This document shows, piece after piece, positions 1-12,289 of a stretch of 64,000 nt of DNA. Position 1 is the first letter of the stretch. Each line of letters begins with the position of its first letter. The position numbers were made by a program, and so were the translations under genes. The notes under the pieces are model-generated. The model saw nothing but the letters and a program-made list of their open reading frames with translations, was not told the DNA's origin and did not search any database. Source of the DNA: Puccinia triticina (taxonomy: Eukaryota > Basidiomycota > Pucciniomycetes > Pucciniales > Pucciniaceae); assembly GCF_026914185.1 (NCBI RefSeq), contig NC_070570.1, forward strand, positions 930,001 to 994,000, given 5' to 3'.

Positions 1-117
1 GGGCTACATTAGTAGCAGGGGAGAATATTCACGGCAAACTTACAGTTTATGGGCGGTGAATGGTCTGGGGGATCTTTTCCTGAGGGCCAAATAGGCCTCT
101 ATTTATAGAGGGGACTT

Positions 118-218
118 TGTTGTGAGGTGGTGTGTGCAAACTCCACATTTGGAGCATGGAGGAGTCAAGAGGCGGGCAGGGAGGAGCAATGTGAAATCGA
201 CGGTTTTTCCACACAACA
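118..218 (+). repeat. 5' LTR of Copia element 1
   Basis: 101-bp LTR, TGTTGTG...CACAACA, preceded by target duplication GACTT. It differs from the 3' LTR at 131 (T versus G) and 198 (C versus T). Confidence 0.95.
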
Positions 219-290
219 GATTAAGATTCGGCTGCTCACCAACACGCTAGCCTTATCCGTCTCCATTTTTGGCAAACCAACAATCGATGT

Positions 291-3200
291 ATGGTTAATA
301 CTCGGCGCGAGAAAACAACCCTCACAGGACCTCTCCCTCCCCCAACACGAGCGAAACGCCCAAAGCAGACGAAGGCATATAAGGCTCTCCTTCAGCTACC
401 ACCGTTGCCACCCTCTCCGGTCGAGGAACAATCGAATCCGTTAGAAAACGACCGTCCCCCATCACCTTTTATCTCCGCAATTTCATACATATTCTCCAAA
501 GTCATAACCCGGCACATTGACAACGGCACATCAACATCGGTTCCGGCTCTACCCGCAAATCGAATTGTAAAGAACCCTTTTGGCCTATCTATCACGACCG
601 TTCTCCCAACACCAGAGTATCTACCAAAATTCAACGTACCTCGGGAAACATATCCATCTCAATCTCCGTCAGAAACATCGTCCAATACCTCTAAGGCTAT
701 ATCGAACCCCAATTCACCCCTTTCCTTCATGTCACAGAGCACTGCGAACGAAGTTTCCCCTAGGAACAAGTTTCTTCAGCAACCAAGTGTGTATAAATCG
801 GAAATTGAGCAACTCACGGCTGACGGTTCTAACTTTAATAAGTGGAAATGTGACCTCTCACGGGTCATATTATTGACGCTAAGCCATGCTGCATTCTTTC
901 AGAATCCGGAAAACTACAAGAAGATTTCATCCCAGGAAGAGACTTGCCTGCTTTATCTTATTCAGATCACGGTACACGATGAACTATCATCACTTGTTGA
1001 CCGGTACACAAAGGGAACCGAAGCATTCGATGCTGTCCAAGCAAACTTCCAGGGTACTATTCGTTTTAGACAAATGGAGCTCATCGATCGACTTCTCGAA
1101 TTCAGGATTACCGGACCTACCACGGACCCCTCTCAAGTTCAAGGCCTATTCAACAAGGTTTTTGAAGTGTTTGCGGGCCTCAAGAACGTCCAGGCTGCGC
1201 TACCTCCTCTGGTCGAAAGTCTCATTCTTCAAGCCATCGCACCGCCGACCCAAACGATGTCTAGGTCTCAGTTATTCCAAAACATCTCTCTACAACTGGG
1301 AGATAAGAAAGACGTCAACGCTCGAGACATACAATCCATCATCACCTCGGCATACGGCGAAAGCAACCAATTTGACAGCAGTCAACCCTCCAACGTCTCG
1401 GTCTTTAGATCCTTCCAACCTAACTGGCAACCACCGAGGTACAATCAATCAACCCGTCAGAATCCACTCGGCAGACCCAACAACCGGCCTCCACAACACC
1501 ACAACCAATCGACACATTGACTATCAATCGTGGGGAGACCCGGGAACCCATCAGTTGACGACATATCGGCAGCCCTCAACAACATCAAGAAGGGAAACCA
1601 AGGACCGACGGACTCGTCTATCTTCCATGGTAAACCGTGTTCGTACTGCGGAGTGCAAGGGCACTGGAGGTCATCTTGTCCGACACTCCGCAGCGATGCC
1701 AAGCTGCCGCCACCCAACACTCCACTACCTGGTCGCCCCGTCTCCGGTTTCGCCCGTCAGGCCGCACCCCCGAACGACCCACCCTCAGGCCCGGATCAGA
1801 ATGCGGCAGTTCGATTGGCTGTGGGCGCGGATGCGACGGGTGCCGCTGGCGATGGCACGGTTTTGGATTCAGGGGCGACCCATCACGTGAGCGGATCTTT
1901 CCTATCATTCTCTTCATTATCCCCTCTCAAGCCACCCATGAGGCTGAAATTAGCTTTGTCCAACGGTTCAATGCTGGCAACTCACAGTGGGCACCTCAAG
2001 ATGGTCAATGGGGATGGCACCCTCATGATCCCGAAGGTACTATACAGTCCGGAAATGACCGGCACACTTCTTAGTCTCGGCCAATTCATTGAGTCAGGCT
2101 TCCAACCGTTTTTTCTTCCAAATCATGACATACATCTGGTCTTGAGCTTCGCATCAATCACCGCTAAATTCCGTCATCGATCCTGGACCATAACCCCAAA
2201 CTCATTTTCATTTTTTTCTCCTTCTATACAAGCCGTCTCTACTCGATCTTCTAGTCATCCTACTTCTCCTGCGTATGAGTGGCATTGCCGACTAGGGCAT
2301 GTGTCGGACTCGGTAATTAAAGATTTCCTTAAACGCTTTGTACCATCCTTTGATCTTAAAAGCTGGGACCCATTCATCTGCGAGACATGCAAACAAACCA
2401 AAAGCAAACGACGTTGACACTCGTTACCGGAAGTTATCCCACGGGACAACAGACTTGATCTCCTGGTAACTGATGTTATGGGACCTTTTGACCCTGATAT
2501 CTCCGGCAATCGTTTTCTTCTTACCATCCGCGATCATGCGACCACCTACTCATTTGTATATCCGATGAAATCTTGCTCCAAAGTACCTCACATTATCATT
2601 GCACTAGTCAAAAAGCTCATTACTCATTTCAAATCGGCTCTGAAATTCATTTGTTCTGACAATGCGAAGGAGTATTGTGTTAAGCCCCTATCCGATTATC
2701 TCAGCTCAGTTGGCTCCCAAATCATCTTCACTTCCCCCTACACGCCAGAGCAGAACGGAGAAGCCGAGCGGTTGAACCGAACATTGGGCGACATCGCCCG
2801 CAGCACTTTAGCTCACTCGGGGTTACCATCGACACTTTGGTCTTATGCTTATAGGTGTGCCTGTTACTTAGTGAATAGAATCCCCAATCAAAGGTGCAAA
2901 TCGACTCCTCTAGAAAAATGGGCTGGACAACAACCGTGCGCGGACACTTTCTACCCGTTTGGATCACGTGCCACCATTCACGTTCCAAGAGAGCGACGAC
3001 GGAAACTGGATCAACGAGGTTGGACAGGACATCTTGTCGGTTATCAAGACGACGAGAGGGGGTGGTTTTTCTGGAACCCAGCAACTCAGAAAGTGATAAA
3101 CTCTGAGTGTGCCACGTAATTTCTAGACTTTCAAGGAAAAACATTATTTCCATCTCCGTTATCCTCAACTAACAAAGCTGTTGCCCGTAGAGTTCTGACC

Positions 3201-4793
3201 CTGGGACAAGAACGCACAAAAGAAACATGCGACGAGCAAGACAATCAAATTGATTTACTCCAAGCAACATCCGATGCCGACATTCCGAGCACCCTACGAC
3301 ATGCGTTACGGTCTCCAGATGCCGCACGGTGGCGACAGGCATGTATCTCCGAATGGGATCAACTCATTGACATAGACACATTCAACATCATGGAAAGAGA
3401 AGGGAAGCATTCGATCGGAACCAGATTCGTATTCAATATTAAACGCAATGCAGATGGCTCGGTCAACAAACTTAAAGCTAGGTTTGTGGTGCGAGGATTT
3501 AAACAACGCTTGGGAAAAGATGTGCGATCAACCTTTGCTCCGACAGCATCGCTATCTACTCTTCGGATCCTGCTCACTTTAGCCGTAAAGAACAAGTGGA
3601 TAATCAACTCTTTCGACATTACCGGGGCATTCGTCCATAGCCCCATAGAAGAAACCATTTACGTCGATCCACCTGTGGAATTATTTCCTCACCTCAAGGG
3701 AAAGGTTCTTAAGCTCAAAAAGGCCCTTTATGGCACGCGACAAGCCAGTAGGTGCTGGTGGAAGCACTTCAAGGGGTTACTTCATAGTTGGGGTTTTCAA
3801 TGTGACGAGGTAGAAGAATGTTTGTACAGATACAAGAAGGATAACTCGGTGATCATCGTCTGGATACACGTCGACGATGGGATTGTGTTTGGCAACGATC
3901 AAACAGCGATCAACCTGCTTCAACAAAACATGGATAAAAATCTTCGCCTCAAATGGGACTTGCAACCAGACAAACTCGTGGGAATCCGACTTGAGTATGA
4001 ACCCGATGCCATCTACCTAAGTCAACACATGCTCATCGACCAAATATTGGAAAAATACAGGAAAGAAGTCAACCCAAACCTAATTACGACGCATACCCCG
4101 CTTATTGGTGATAATCTTGTGACATCTGAGGAAGAACCGGTATCTGCGACTCTCTATCAATCGCTCATTGGATCGATCAACTACCTCGCGCTTGGAACCC
4201 GACCGGACATCAGCTTCGCGGTCAACTACCTTGCTAGGTTCAGCTGTCGGCCGAATGACTCTCACTGGACAGCCTTATCACACTTAATTCAATACATTCA
4301 CACCACTCGCTCAAAAAGATTGAAAATGTCGGCATCCGGAAATGATATGACGACATGGGTGGATGCAAATTGGGGTGGAGAATTTCAACGGTCTACATCC
4401 GGATTTGTCATCACTCTGTTTGGTGCGCCTGTAGCCTGGGGATTGAGGAGACAGAAGGTAGTGGCGACTTCGACTTGCGCGGCGGAATTCATTCCACTGG
4501 GCCAATCGGTGGACTTCCTCATGTTTTTAGTCCCCATCCTCAAATCTCTCAAAATCCATCCAACATTATCAATTAAATGTGACAACAGGGCCGCGGTATT
4601 GATCTCCGACAACAACGCATCCAAAGGACAAATGAAAAGTTTGGAACACAATTTTTTCTTTGTAAACGACGCAGTCCGTGAAAATCAAATCAATCTCGAC
4701 TGGGTATCCACTGAAACCAACATAGCAGACTTCCTAACCAAACCCGTGAAAGCAACCATCCATTCAAGATTGATGAAGAAAATCTTTTGTTAA
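291..4793 (+). pseudogene. Copia gag-pol polyprotein with three in-frame stops
   Basis: One reading frame runs from ATG 291 to TAA 4793, interrupted by TGA 1518-1520, TGA 2415-2417 and TAA 3117-3119; nothing shifts frame. In order it shows a gag region, a CCHC zinc knuckle (CSYCGVQGHWRSSC, near 1640), the aspartic protease motif DSGATHHVSG (near 1867), the pre-integrase HxxxxH-type region and CxxC (near 2280-2400), the integrase core ending NGEAERLNR (near 2757), reverse transcriptase with ALYGTRQA and WIHVDDG (near 3725-3880), and RNase H with WVDANWGG and STCAAEF (near 4357-4490). All three stops are what C-to-T changes in CGA or CAA codons would produce. The element is therefore probably non-autonomous now, though it may be mobilised in trans. 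Family assignment is certain; the cause of the stops is inferred. Confidence 0.93.
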
Positions 4794-4955
4794 CATTTCC
4801 TTTCCAATAATATTTCCTCAGTTGTCTCCTTCTGAAATATCTTCTTCTCTTTCTCCTTTTCTCTCTCTTCATTTTCTTCCCTAACTCCTTTATTCTGATC
4901 ATATTTTTTCTCTATTTTTTTTGTTATTGTTTTCAAGGCTTGTACTGAGAGGTGT

Positions 4956-4971
4956 GGAGTTTGAGGGGGGG
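4956..4971 (+). promoter_or_regulatory. Polypurine tract of Copia element 1
   Basis: A purine run (GGAGTTTGAGGGGGGG) directly abuts the 3' LTR at 4972, the place where plus-strand priming occurs in LTR retrotransposons. Confidence 0.75.
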
Positions 4972-5072
4972 TGTTGTGAGGTGGGGTGTGCAAACTCCAC
5001 ATTTGGAGCATGGAGGAGTCAAGAGGCGGGCAGGGAGGAGCAATGTGAAATTGACGGTTTTTCCACACAACA
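4972..5072 (+). repeat. 3' LTR of Copia element 1
   Basis: 101-bp LTR, 99 of 101 bases identical to the 5' copy, followed by target duplication GACTT at 5073-5077. Confidence 0.95.
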
Positions 5073-5399
5073 GACTTCAGTGGGCGTAAACACTGAGTCC
5101 TTTTCTCCCTATAGGAGTATCCAGGGGTGTAGCCGTAAAAAGGGCTTGGCTGTGGGTAATTTAATTGTATTGTAATAGACTAATTTCCCTGACTCTGTCA
5201 CATGACATGTTTATAACCAATTGTCATGTGAAAGAGCTTCAGTAGAAGTCTACATAATACTTTCACGGGGTATTTTTACACGAGTAATATTACTCATTAA
5301 TGTACAACAGTTTAATTTTATGTACATTGTTAGTTTTACTAAATTTATGTATGTAATACTATTTTTGGGCGCTTTCTGGGGCCAATTCTTATTTATACA

Positions 5400-5560
5400 A
5401 TTAGTCCATGAAGAAATAGGAATAAGGGGGTACTTTAAGTGGGTGACCCCCCTTAATTTATGATGAGGAATCTGATTCTGCAATAATAATTTAATAATTA
5501 TTATTATTTACTAAGTTATTGCAGTCTTTTGGATACTTAATGTATCTCTAAGGCTGACAA
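5400..5560 (+). repeat. Dispersed repeat, arm A (inverted relative of 35811-35965)
   Basis: About 160 bp match the reverse complement of 35811-35965 with few differences. The similarity stops sharply after CTGACAA (near 5560) and fades near 5400. The repeat contains an AT-rich palindromic core (AATAATAATTTAATAATTATTATT, near 5482-5505). Two inverted copies 30 kb apart are most simply two insertions of the same small element. Confidence 0.8.
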
Positions 5561-6569
5561 GAATCAACGGAAAAAATCACCAAAACTCTTAGTTATTTCC
5601 TGGATCACTTTGAAGCGTGCTACAAGGAAGATCACACAGACCTTGCCACAATGTTACTTGATCAAGTCAAGGATATCATGCCCCCTTTTCAATCTTGTTT
5701 ATTCCTCAAAGACCTTTACATTATACCTATTTGCACAGAGATCAACCATTGTTCATCCCCAAGTTACTTCAAAAACTGGTTTGTTACTTGGAACACTTTG
5801 TTCTCTTGAGCTACTTGCAATGCCATTAGAGCCTGTGAATCATTTGATCCGTAATATTAACACATTTTTTTTTGGTGTCTGCTAGCTTTGAAGTATTCCA
5901 TAGAATTTTTATCTGTTAATTCATATTCTGGATTCTATCAGACTGGATTTCATAATTTTGGGTCTCTTTGTTGACCTGAAATTAACTTTACATTGATTCT
6001 ACAGCAGAACAACATTTTGCTGGGCCATCTGAACATCTTATGCCTGATCTGATGTATGTATGACTGGCTGGTTTCTCAAATTAGGAGGGTTCAAAATTAA
6101 AATCTAGGTGTGAAGGAGCTTGTGGAGGTCTCAAATTCCAGGAAAAAAATCACCTGCCAAAAAAGAGGTTCTGGGGAATGAATGTCGAATACCCCATGTT
6201 GGCCAAAAGCTCATGGACTTGGATTCCTGAACTTCAGTCTGGCAGTTTGAGGGGTTTCAGGATGTTCACCTCTTGCAATTGAGGTCCCAAGGAAACTCAG
6301 CAGCACTCCACTTATCCTTAGACACAACCTGTCACAGCTTCTAACCACAGGCCAGCCCCATTCAGACCATCCAGAACATCAGTCATCTGCAGAGCTACCA
6401 TTGATAACCTGGTTCATGAGTCATTCCACACAAATTACAAGTGAAAAACTGTGCCAAGCCTGTGAGAAGGAAACAACTGAAGCAGAAATAAAAAGCAAAA
6501 CAACACAGACAAATGCATTCAAAACTTGGCTAGAGAGGTGCACCACTCAGAAAAATGCACCAAACTCTC

Positions 6570-6745
6570 TTGGTGTCCAGAAGAGACCAGCCATTGAAGG
6601 TAGTACTTAACTGAACCCTCAATGTCTGGAAAAGACCAGCCATCAAGGGGATATAAATTGCTAATATATCCATTTATCTGGATGGCTGGGAAAAACCATT
6701 CACCAAGAGAAACAAGATGGCCCGCAGAGACCAGCTATTGAGATG
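6570..6745. repeat. Degenerate tandem units resembling the TGACCGG hairpin arrays
   Basis: Units of roughly 50 bp recur: AGAGACCAGCCATTGAAGG, AAAGACCAGCCATCAAGG, GGCTGGGAAAAACCATTC, AGAGACCAGCTATTGAG, with intervening CCCTCAATGTCTGGAAA. They read like a decayed form of the AGACCGGTCATCGAGAGG units seen at 24.1-24.8 kb. The relationship is inferred by eye. Confidence 0.45.
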
Positions 6746-8485
6746 AGTGCCTAATTCCCTCAAAATTAATTATCAAGTTCCACCAGCACTTCAAAGACAA
6801 ATCTGGTTCAACTGCTTGCATTTGAGATGCAGGGTGCGCCAACCAAGCTGCCATTGTAACCCCACTTTTGATTACCTAATTGCCTTTTAGGTGCAATCAC
6901 TGTGCAATGTGCCAGTCACTGGGCATTGATGCTTGGTTGAGCAAACCCTTTGAGAAAGGTTAGAGTAACAAGACCGCACATATTACGCTGCACTTAGTGT
7001 AGTGGTTTTGTAATTAGCGGTTTCTTGTGGCCGCTAGGCTAGTATTACAATGTAGCTTATAATCAACTACAATTACAGGTACAAAATGTTTGGGAAAAAG
7101 TGCATGTTTAGCTACAAATTACAGCTAATTAGCTGTAGCGGCCCGCTAATTAGCTGTAATTTAGCGTTAGCGGATCTTAGCGGGTCGATATTTCAGCTAA
7201 AGCTAACAGCCTGGAAGTTTAGCGGCTCTCAGTTATATTTAATTTCTAGTGGTGCTAATGTAATCAGTGTAATATGTGCAGTCTTGAGAGCAACACCACA
7301 AGCCTTCCTCAAGTTCCCGCATGTCAACTTCTTACAGTGGACCCAGTTATTTTTGCAGTGCAGCTATTGAGAGCTGAACAAGTCACACTCACTGTGACCA
7401 CCTTGGCACTTGGTTGAAATTGATATTTGCAGGGCGCCGCACAATGGCGGCGCATAAGAGCCTCAGAGAAAAACAGGATGTACATATTCAAAAATACAAT
7501 ATGTAATCTCGTAGCCACCATTTGTAACCCCCATGTGCTGTGTTGTACAAGCCACCGCGCGATTTGTCATGTGTGTAACATGTGATCTGGCTGTGCGGTC
7601 CATGACTCCGCAGTGACTTTGGATTTGCCTGCGGATTGTTGGAAATGTGCGACGCATTTTCACCACTTGTCACTTTACCTCCAAAACTAAGGGCCATGTT
7701 GCTGATGTTGATAAAATGGTGAGTCTATCCACCCATCAATTCAATCCCCATCCTTTAGATCATTCGAGAATGCATAAAATAACTTGCAAATCATCTGGGC
7801 ATATGCACAATACTTGCATGAACGGAATGCAACAATGTGTGGATTTTGGGAACATTTCTTACTTGAATTCATGCTAGCGCAGCGGTCAGAGTGCTGCGCT
7901 AGCACTGATTAAACCGCTGCGCTGCGCCAGAAGTGCCGTTGTTGTCAGCGCAGTGCAGCAGTTGCACCCAAGCACAAAACACTGGGTAACCTCAACTCCT
8001 GATCAAATGGATTGATTTGACTCATAGATTGAAATCCTTATCTACATTTAGCAGGAGTATGCTTTGTAGAATAAAGAAATAACAATCGGGTAGATTGTGA
8101 GAAAAATTGGATGAAGTAATTTGAATATTGCCAGTGGAAAGATTGTGGATATGCTTTTAGCCAATACAAATCATTTTGAGGGAAAGTTTTTACATATGTA
8201 GTACAATACATGTGGATGGATTTGCAAAGGTGGATTTCTGACTCAGAAGAATGCTACTCTGTTTTCTCAACTGACAATTTATGAAAGTCTGGGGCATACT
8301 GACCAGCTTCTCCTTGAATAAAGATTGTATTTTCTCCGGGCTAATGGACGAAATAATCAAATAATCAGTTACAAAAATATTGGGGCTATCAAATTAGGTT
8401 ACATCGTGAATTGTTTTGCAACACTCACTTTAAGGGGAAGTGCTACAAGAAATCCTTCAGCCATATCATCCCATGTCTGTTACAT

Positions 8486-11013
8486 TCAAGATATTAAAGA
8501 TTGCCAGATGTCAAAATCAATCAGCTGAAGTGTTACCCAGAGTCCCAATGATTGGATTTTTTTTTTTCCTTTTCAAAATGAATGTACTTACAAGTCCAGT
8601 TATAGGTAAATCTGCATAATAGGGGGCACTGTCGTTTATGATAAAAGCTGTGTGCTTGAAGTTTAATTTTGAATCATCCATGTTCCCCGGAGACAGATCT
8701 GCATTGATGTAACTCAAGCGGACCAAAGTGGGTCCATTCTTTGAACCAGGAATTTTGCTCCAGCGCACTCCACTTTTACCATCAGGCATGAGGTTACCTG
8801 CTACTTTAACACCTTGAGAAGTCAGTTTTATTGTGGCAGAACCCTTTATTTCAGCTACTTCAACCGGGAAATCTTGGAAATTTCTCTTGAGAGCCGGCCT
8901 GGTTTCAGTTAACTTGATTAACAAACATCCGTGCTTGTCAATTGTGGTGATTAGACTGTAAGAATTTGTGGTACAAGAAATTTTTGAAAAGCTTTAATCA
9001 GCAATAGATGTGAATTACCAAATTTTGAATAACATACGTTTTGTTGATAATTCCCCGATCTTTTTGAGTCAGTACATCAACCACATGTGCAGATGAAAAA
9101 CCCAAATCTTCAAGCTGAATGGTTTTTTGTGAGCTATCATCAGACCAATTTATTATGACTGGGTTGAAGAAAGTAATCGAAGTTCATTAAAATGATTAGT
9201 CTCAAAATTAAGAAACCTATATAAGTTAGATAGAAACTTGGAGGAAATTAAATTCTTACTTGCAACTGTACTACCATCACTGAGAGGCCCACTCCATATA
9301 TCCATGTCAGCAGGGTATCGGCGATTTAGGGTGATACTTTTCCCCAGGTTGTCTTGCTGTGTAAAAAGAGGAAGTGTTTGCATCAGTAATTGATTTAAAT
9401 TTAGCTCCTTTGAAAACTACTCACATTGATGGCAATTGCCCCGGGGTTTGTCAGTAGTTCTATTTCCTCCTGACTGAGGCGGGATATATCAGTTGAAATG
9501 ATTAGGGGAGATCTGGGATGTTGATAATTTTATTCAAGAGGTATCTGAGGTTAATTGTGTGCTTGGGGAATCTAGATGAGTTTTAAAAGAAGAAGTAGGA
9601 ATAAAACTTACTTTGCTGCAGCCCAAAAGCAAAATTGTGTTCTCTTCTCTGCCATTGTTAGTTTATTTTCACCAAATTGGAGAAATCCTAGGTCATTATA
9701 TGGGCCTTTGTTTGAGAGGGAATATGGGTAAAGTGCATTTAATGTCCTGATACTTTTTTAAATAAACAGATATATTCAGCTGGAAGTGCAAGAAATTTGC
9801 AATGAGTCGTTGAGCTTCTTACAAAGAGTTCCAGTTATCTAGGGTGTCATCAGCTATTCGCCAGCTATTGGCTTTGGTATCTTTAGCTGATGGGGAAGCC
9901 CCCCACTGTCCAGTGCTAGTTTCACAAAGGATGGTTAATAAAGTGAACATATTACTGATTTCTTGAAATATCAAGGACCATTCAACTCACGCATAAAATA
10001 TTTCATTCCGGGAACCAGTCTTTGCTAGTTCACTTTCCATTTCAATGTAGCGTGACTTTCATTTCAACATTCATCAGCTTTCTATGGCCCTTTTAAGATT
10101 TTTTAGAATTAGACATACATTCACTTGATTGGCTGAATCAGGATTTTGCAATATTTCAGGTTTTGCCCAGTCACAACTTTTTGATTTATGGAAATTTAAG
10201 TCAGCAATCTCAAAGCATATATGTGTTTCTTGGAAAAATATTTTAACTGACGGCCTGTGAGATATATAGGTTGCACCAAGGGCTTTAATTAAATCATGCA
10301 TGTATGTCTGAAGGTTCTTTTTGGATTTTGCATGTGAATTTTCACCCTCATATCTTGGGCATATTTGTGGTCTAAAAATTGCCAAATCATGCAAACAATT
10401 AGTTAAACTCTTTTCATCCATGCATTTTATCAAGAAAACACAGCAATATCAAACTCACCCTGCCCAAGTACCAAAACCAAGACGAAGTTGCCTACGTCTG
10501 AAGTCTTCACGGAAATGAGCAGCTTTTCCGAGAACTTCGGATTTGTACTTTTTGTTGATGGAATAGTTGTACTTGTGAGAAATTTGGGTCCAATCCTCAA
10601 TTGAAAATAAATAATAGAGTCACTTACTACCAGATCATAATATGGGGTAAAAAAATCACCCTTGGAATTAGCCTCCCATCCGCATTCAATGATAAAAGTT
10701 GTATATCCAGCTTTTATGAAACCCTTCTGAGCCATCAAGTCCGCTTGCCATTTTAGACCTTTAATTTTTACATGTTTCCCACAGCCAAAAGGATAGAAAG
10801 AGTTCCATCCCATTACAGCTAATAGAAAATAGATTCTGTAAGTATTCAGTCATTTTGGATCATACATCAGGTTCACTTACGCTTAACTCTAGGGCCTTGA
10901 GCAGCATTATGTAGCACTATTTCAACTGGGGTTTGAGTCGTTAATCCAATAGTCGAGAACATGAAAATTGCAACACTGAGCCATTTGATTTTGTAGAATG
11001 AAAATTTATCCAT
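8486..11013 (-). CDS. Secreted GH27 alpha-galactosidase-like glycoside hydrolase
   Basis: The product should hydrolyse alpha-galactosides outside the cell, for example plant cell-wall galactomannan side chains. The start at 11013 gives a hydrophobic N-terminal signal (WLSVAIFMFSTIGL). Exons placed by GT-AG and phase: 11013-10881, 10818-10628, 10595-10459, then 10371 onward; later 9915-9823, 9746-9612, 9512-9425, 9356-9260, 9158-9038, 8955-8592 and 8524-8486. The stretch between about 10260 and 9991 is not resolved, so the exon carrying the nucleophile Asp is uncertain. Family signatures: MGWNSFYPFGC and AGYTTFIIECGW near the N-terminus, TGQWGASPSAK then SWRIADD (the acid/base region), GPYNDLGFLQFG, SPLIISTDIS, and LTNPGAIAINQDNLG. 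The C-terminal part (KGSATIKLTSQG onward) is an extra domain I do not recognise. The gene stands alone among repeats. Confidence 0.85.
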
Positions 11014-12289
11014 CTTCAATGAGATATTTATCTAGGTATTCTGCAGAGTTGGTGATACAATTCTGCTCTGTGTGTGTATATTGTCCCAAATGATGATTTA
11101 TTCAAAGGAAAATTATACCTGTGAAGTGTGAAAAGTGATTGTTTGGAGAGAATGAAGGTGTCAGATGGATGAAAATTGTCTTTGTAAGTTTGTGGTGTTA
11201 AAGGATGTATATAAAGCCAATGTGATTTATCAGAAAAGATAGTCAAAGAGTCAGTGCAATGTCAATAAAAATTGTTTGAAATCATGTGTTTGTAAGATCC
11301 TGTCAGTGACGGTCTTAGTTTGGGATTCAAGAGAGAAAAAGGCAAAGAAGGTTCCGATGAGCGCGGTAGTGAGGAATGAGCGATGAATGAGAACAAAACC
11401 AAGCGCTAAACATACAGGAAGCAAACACACAAACGGGTACGACTACGGGTGTCTTGATACAGTTCAAACATGCAAACTCCGGATGACCTGACTACAGTTG
11501 CTTGGATTCCGTCCAGATGTTCAAGTGTTTCGCGAAAGGTGTCGCTGATATAACCCCTTCCAATTAGGAGAGGTTTACTTCAGATGTGCTTGATCAAACA
11601 CTTCGCTCCGGATGTCTAGTTACCCGAGCCCGCCTGCCAGCTTGGATCGTGCTGAGAAGACGGAGTTCTTGGTTGGCTAGGAGAGACTTACTGCCTTGGT
11701 GATGCCCATTTCCCTGCTGCACGAGTCCTACTGCTGATACGCGGAATGTTTCGCATCGGTGCTCTGCACCGTCCCATGGGGAAGATTAGAACATGATGAC
11801 AATTTGTTTGGAAACAAATATTGATGAGGACGGTGAGTAATTGAACGGGAGCTGGTGATTCCAACGGGACACAAAGCATGTTGTTGAAGCCGGAAGCCAA
11901 TTAGGCCGCAGGAAACTACCAAGTTGGCTCACAGCCTCACTAGATGCCGCGGCGGGCAGGATCAGGACTGTCAGCCGGGGTTCTCTCCTAGAGAGCAAGC
12001 TGGACAAAGATAGTAGTATATATCCAAGCATTACTACTAAACTAGATACAAGAGCAGTTGCAGGTAAAACTTGGTGTTTACATTTGCTGTTGGAGAGGCA
12101 AAAGCCTTGCCGTCACTTGAGAGAAACAAATGGATAAAGTAATCATGATTTGTTATTCTACAACAACCAACAAAGAACAAGTGGGAAAAATCTGAGCTCT
12201 AGCCAAACGCGTACATTGTCCCTGCACACACACGCACACACGCAAAAAGTAAAGAAGACAGGGGTACATTAATGGATGGGGCCGGGAAG
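11014..12289. other. Intergenic region between the GH27 gene and COG3
   Basis: No gene is supported. The first 280 bases are the upstream region of the minus-strand GH27 gene; the right part lies downstream of COG3 and includes a CA-rich run (CACACACACGCACACACG, near 12223-12240). Confidence 0.5.

Larger units (their letters stand above)
113..5077 (+). mobile_element. Ty1/Copia LTR retrotransposon 1 with 5-bp target duplication
   Basis: This is a full-length Copia element. Two 101-bp direct repeats (118-218 and 4972-5072) begin TGTTGTG and end CACAACA, a perfect 7-bp terminal inversion, and are flanked by the same 5 bases, GACTT (113-117 and 5073-5077). The two LTRs differ at only two positions (131/4985 and 198/5052), so the insertion is fairly young. 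Between them lies one gag-pol frame in the Copia order (gag, protease, integrase, reverse transcriptase, RNase H), broken by three stops. LTRs of 101 bp are short for the group. I could not recognise a tRNA primer-binding site after the 5' LTR. Boundaries are certain to the base because LTR ends and target duplication agree. Confidence 0.95.
5078..8485. other. AT-rich intergenic repeat block without recognisable gene
   Basis: I see no convincing coding sequence here. It holds the outer copy of a dispersed inverted repeat (5400-5560), a degenerate repeat of AGACCAGCCATTGA-like units (about 6570-6745), a TAGC-rich foldback stretch (about 7000-7260) and a short palindromic patch around 7873-7975 made of GCGCAGCGG/CGCTGCGC words. 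Short open frames in it have no domain or homology that I recognise. Confidence 0.6.

Noticed and set aside
3120..3389. Possible intron or gap between the third stop and the next ATG in Copia element 1
   Set aside because: The frame is fully open from 3120 to 3390 and encodes normal Copia spacer and RT lead-in, so no intron is needed.
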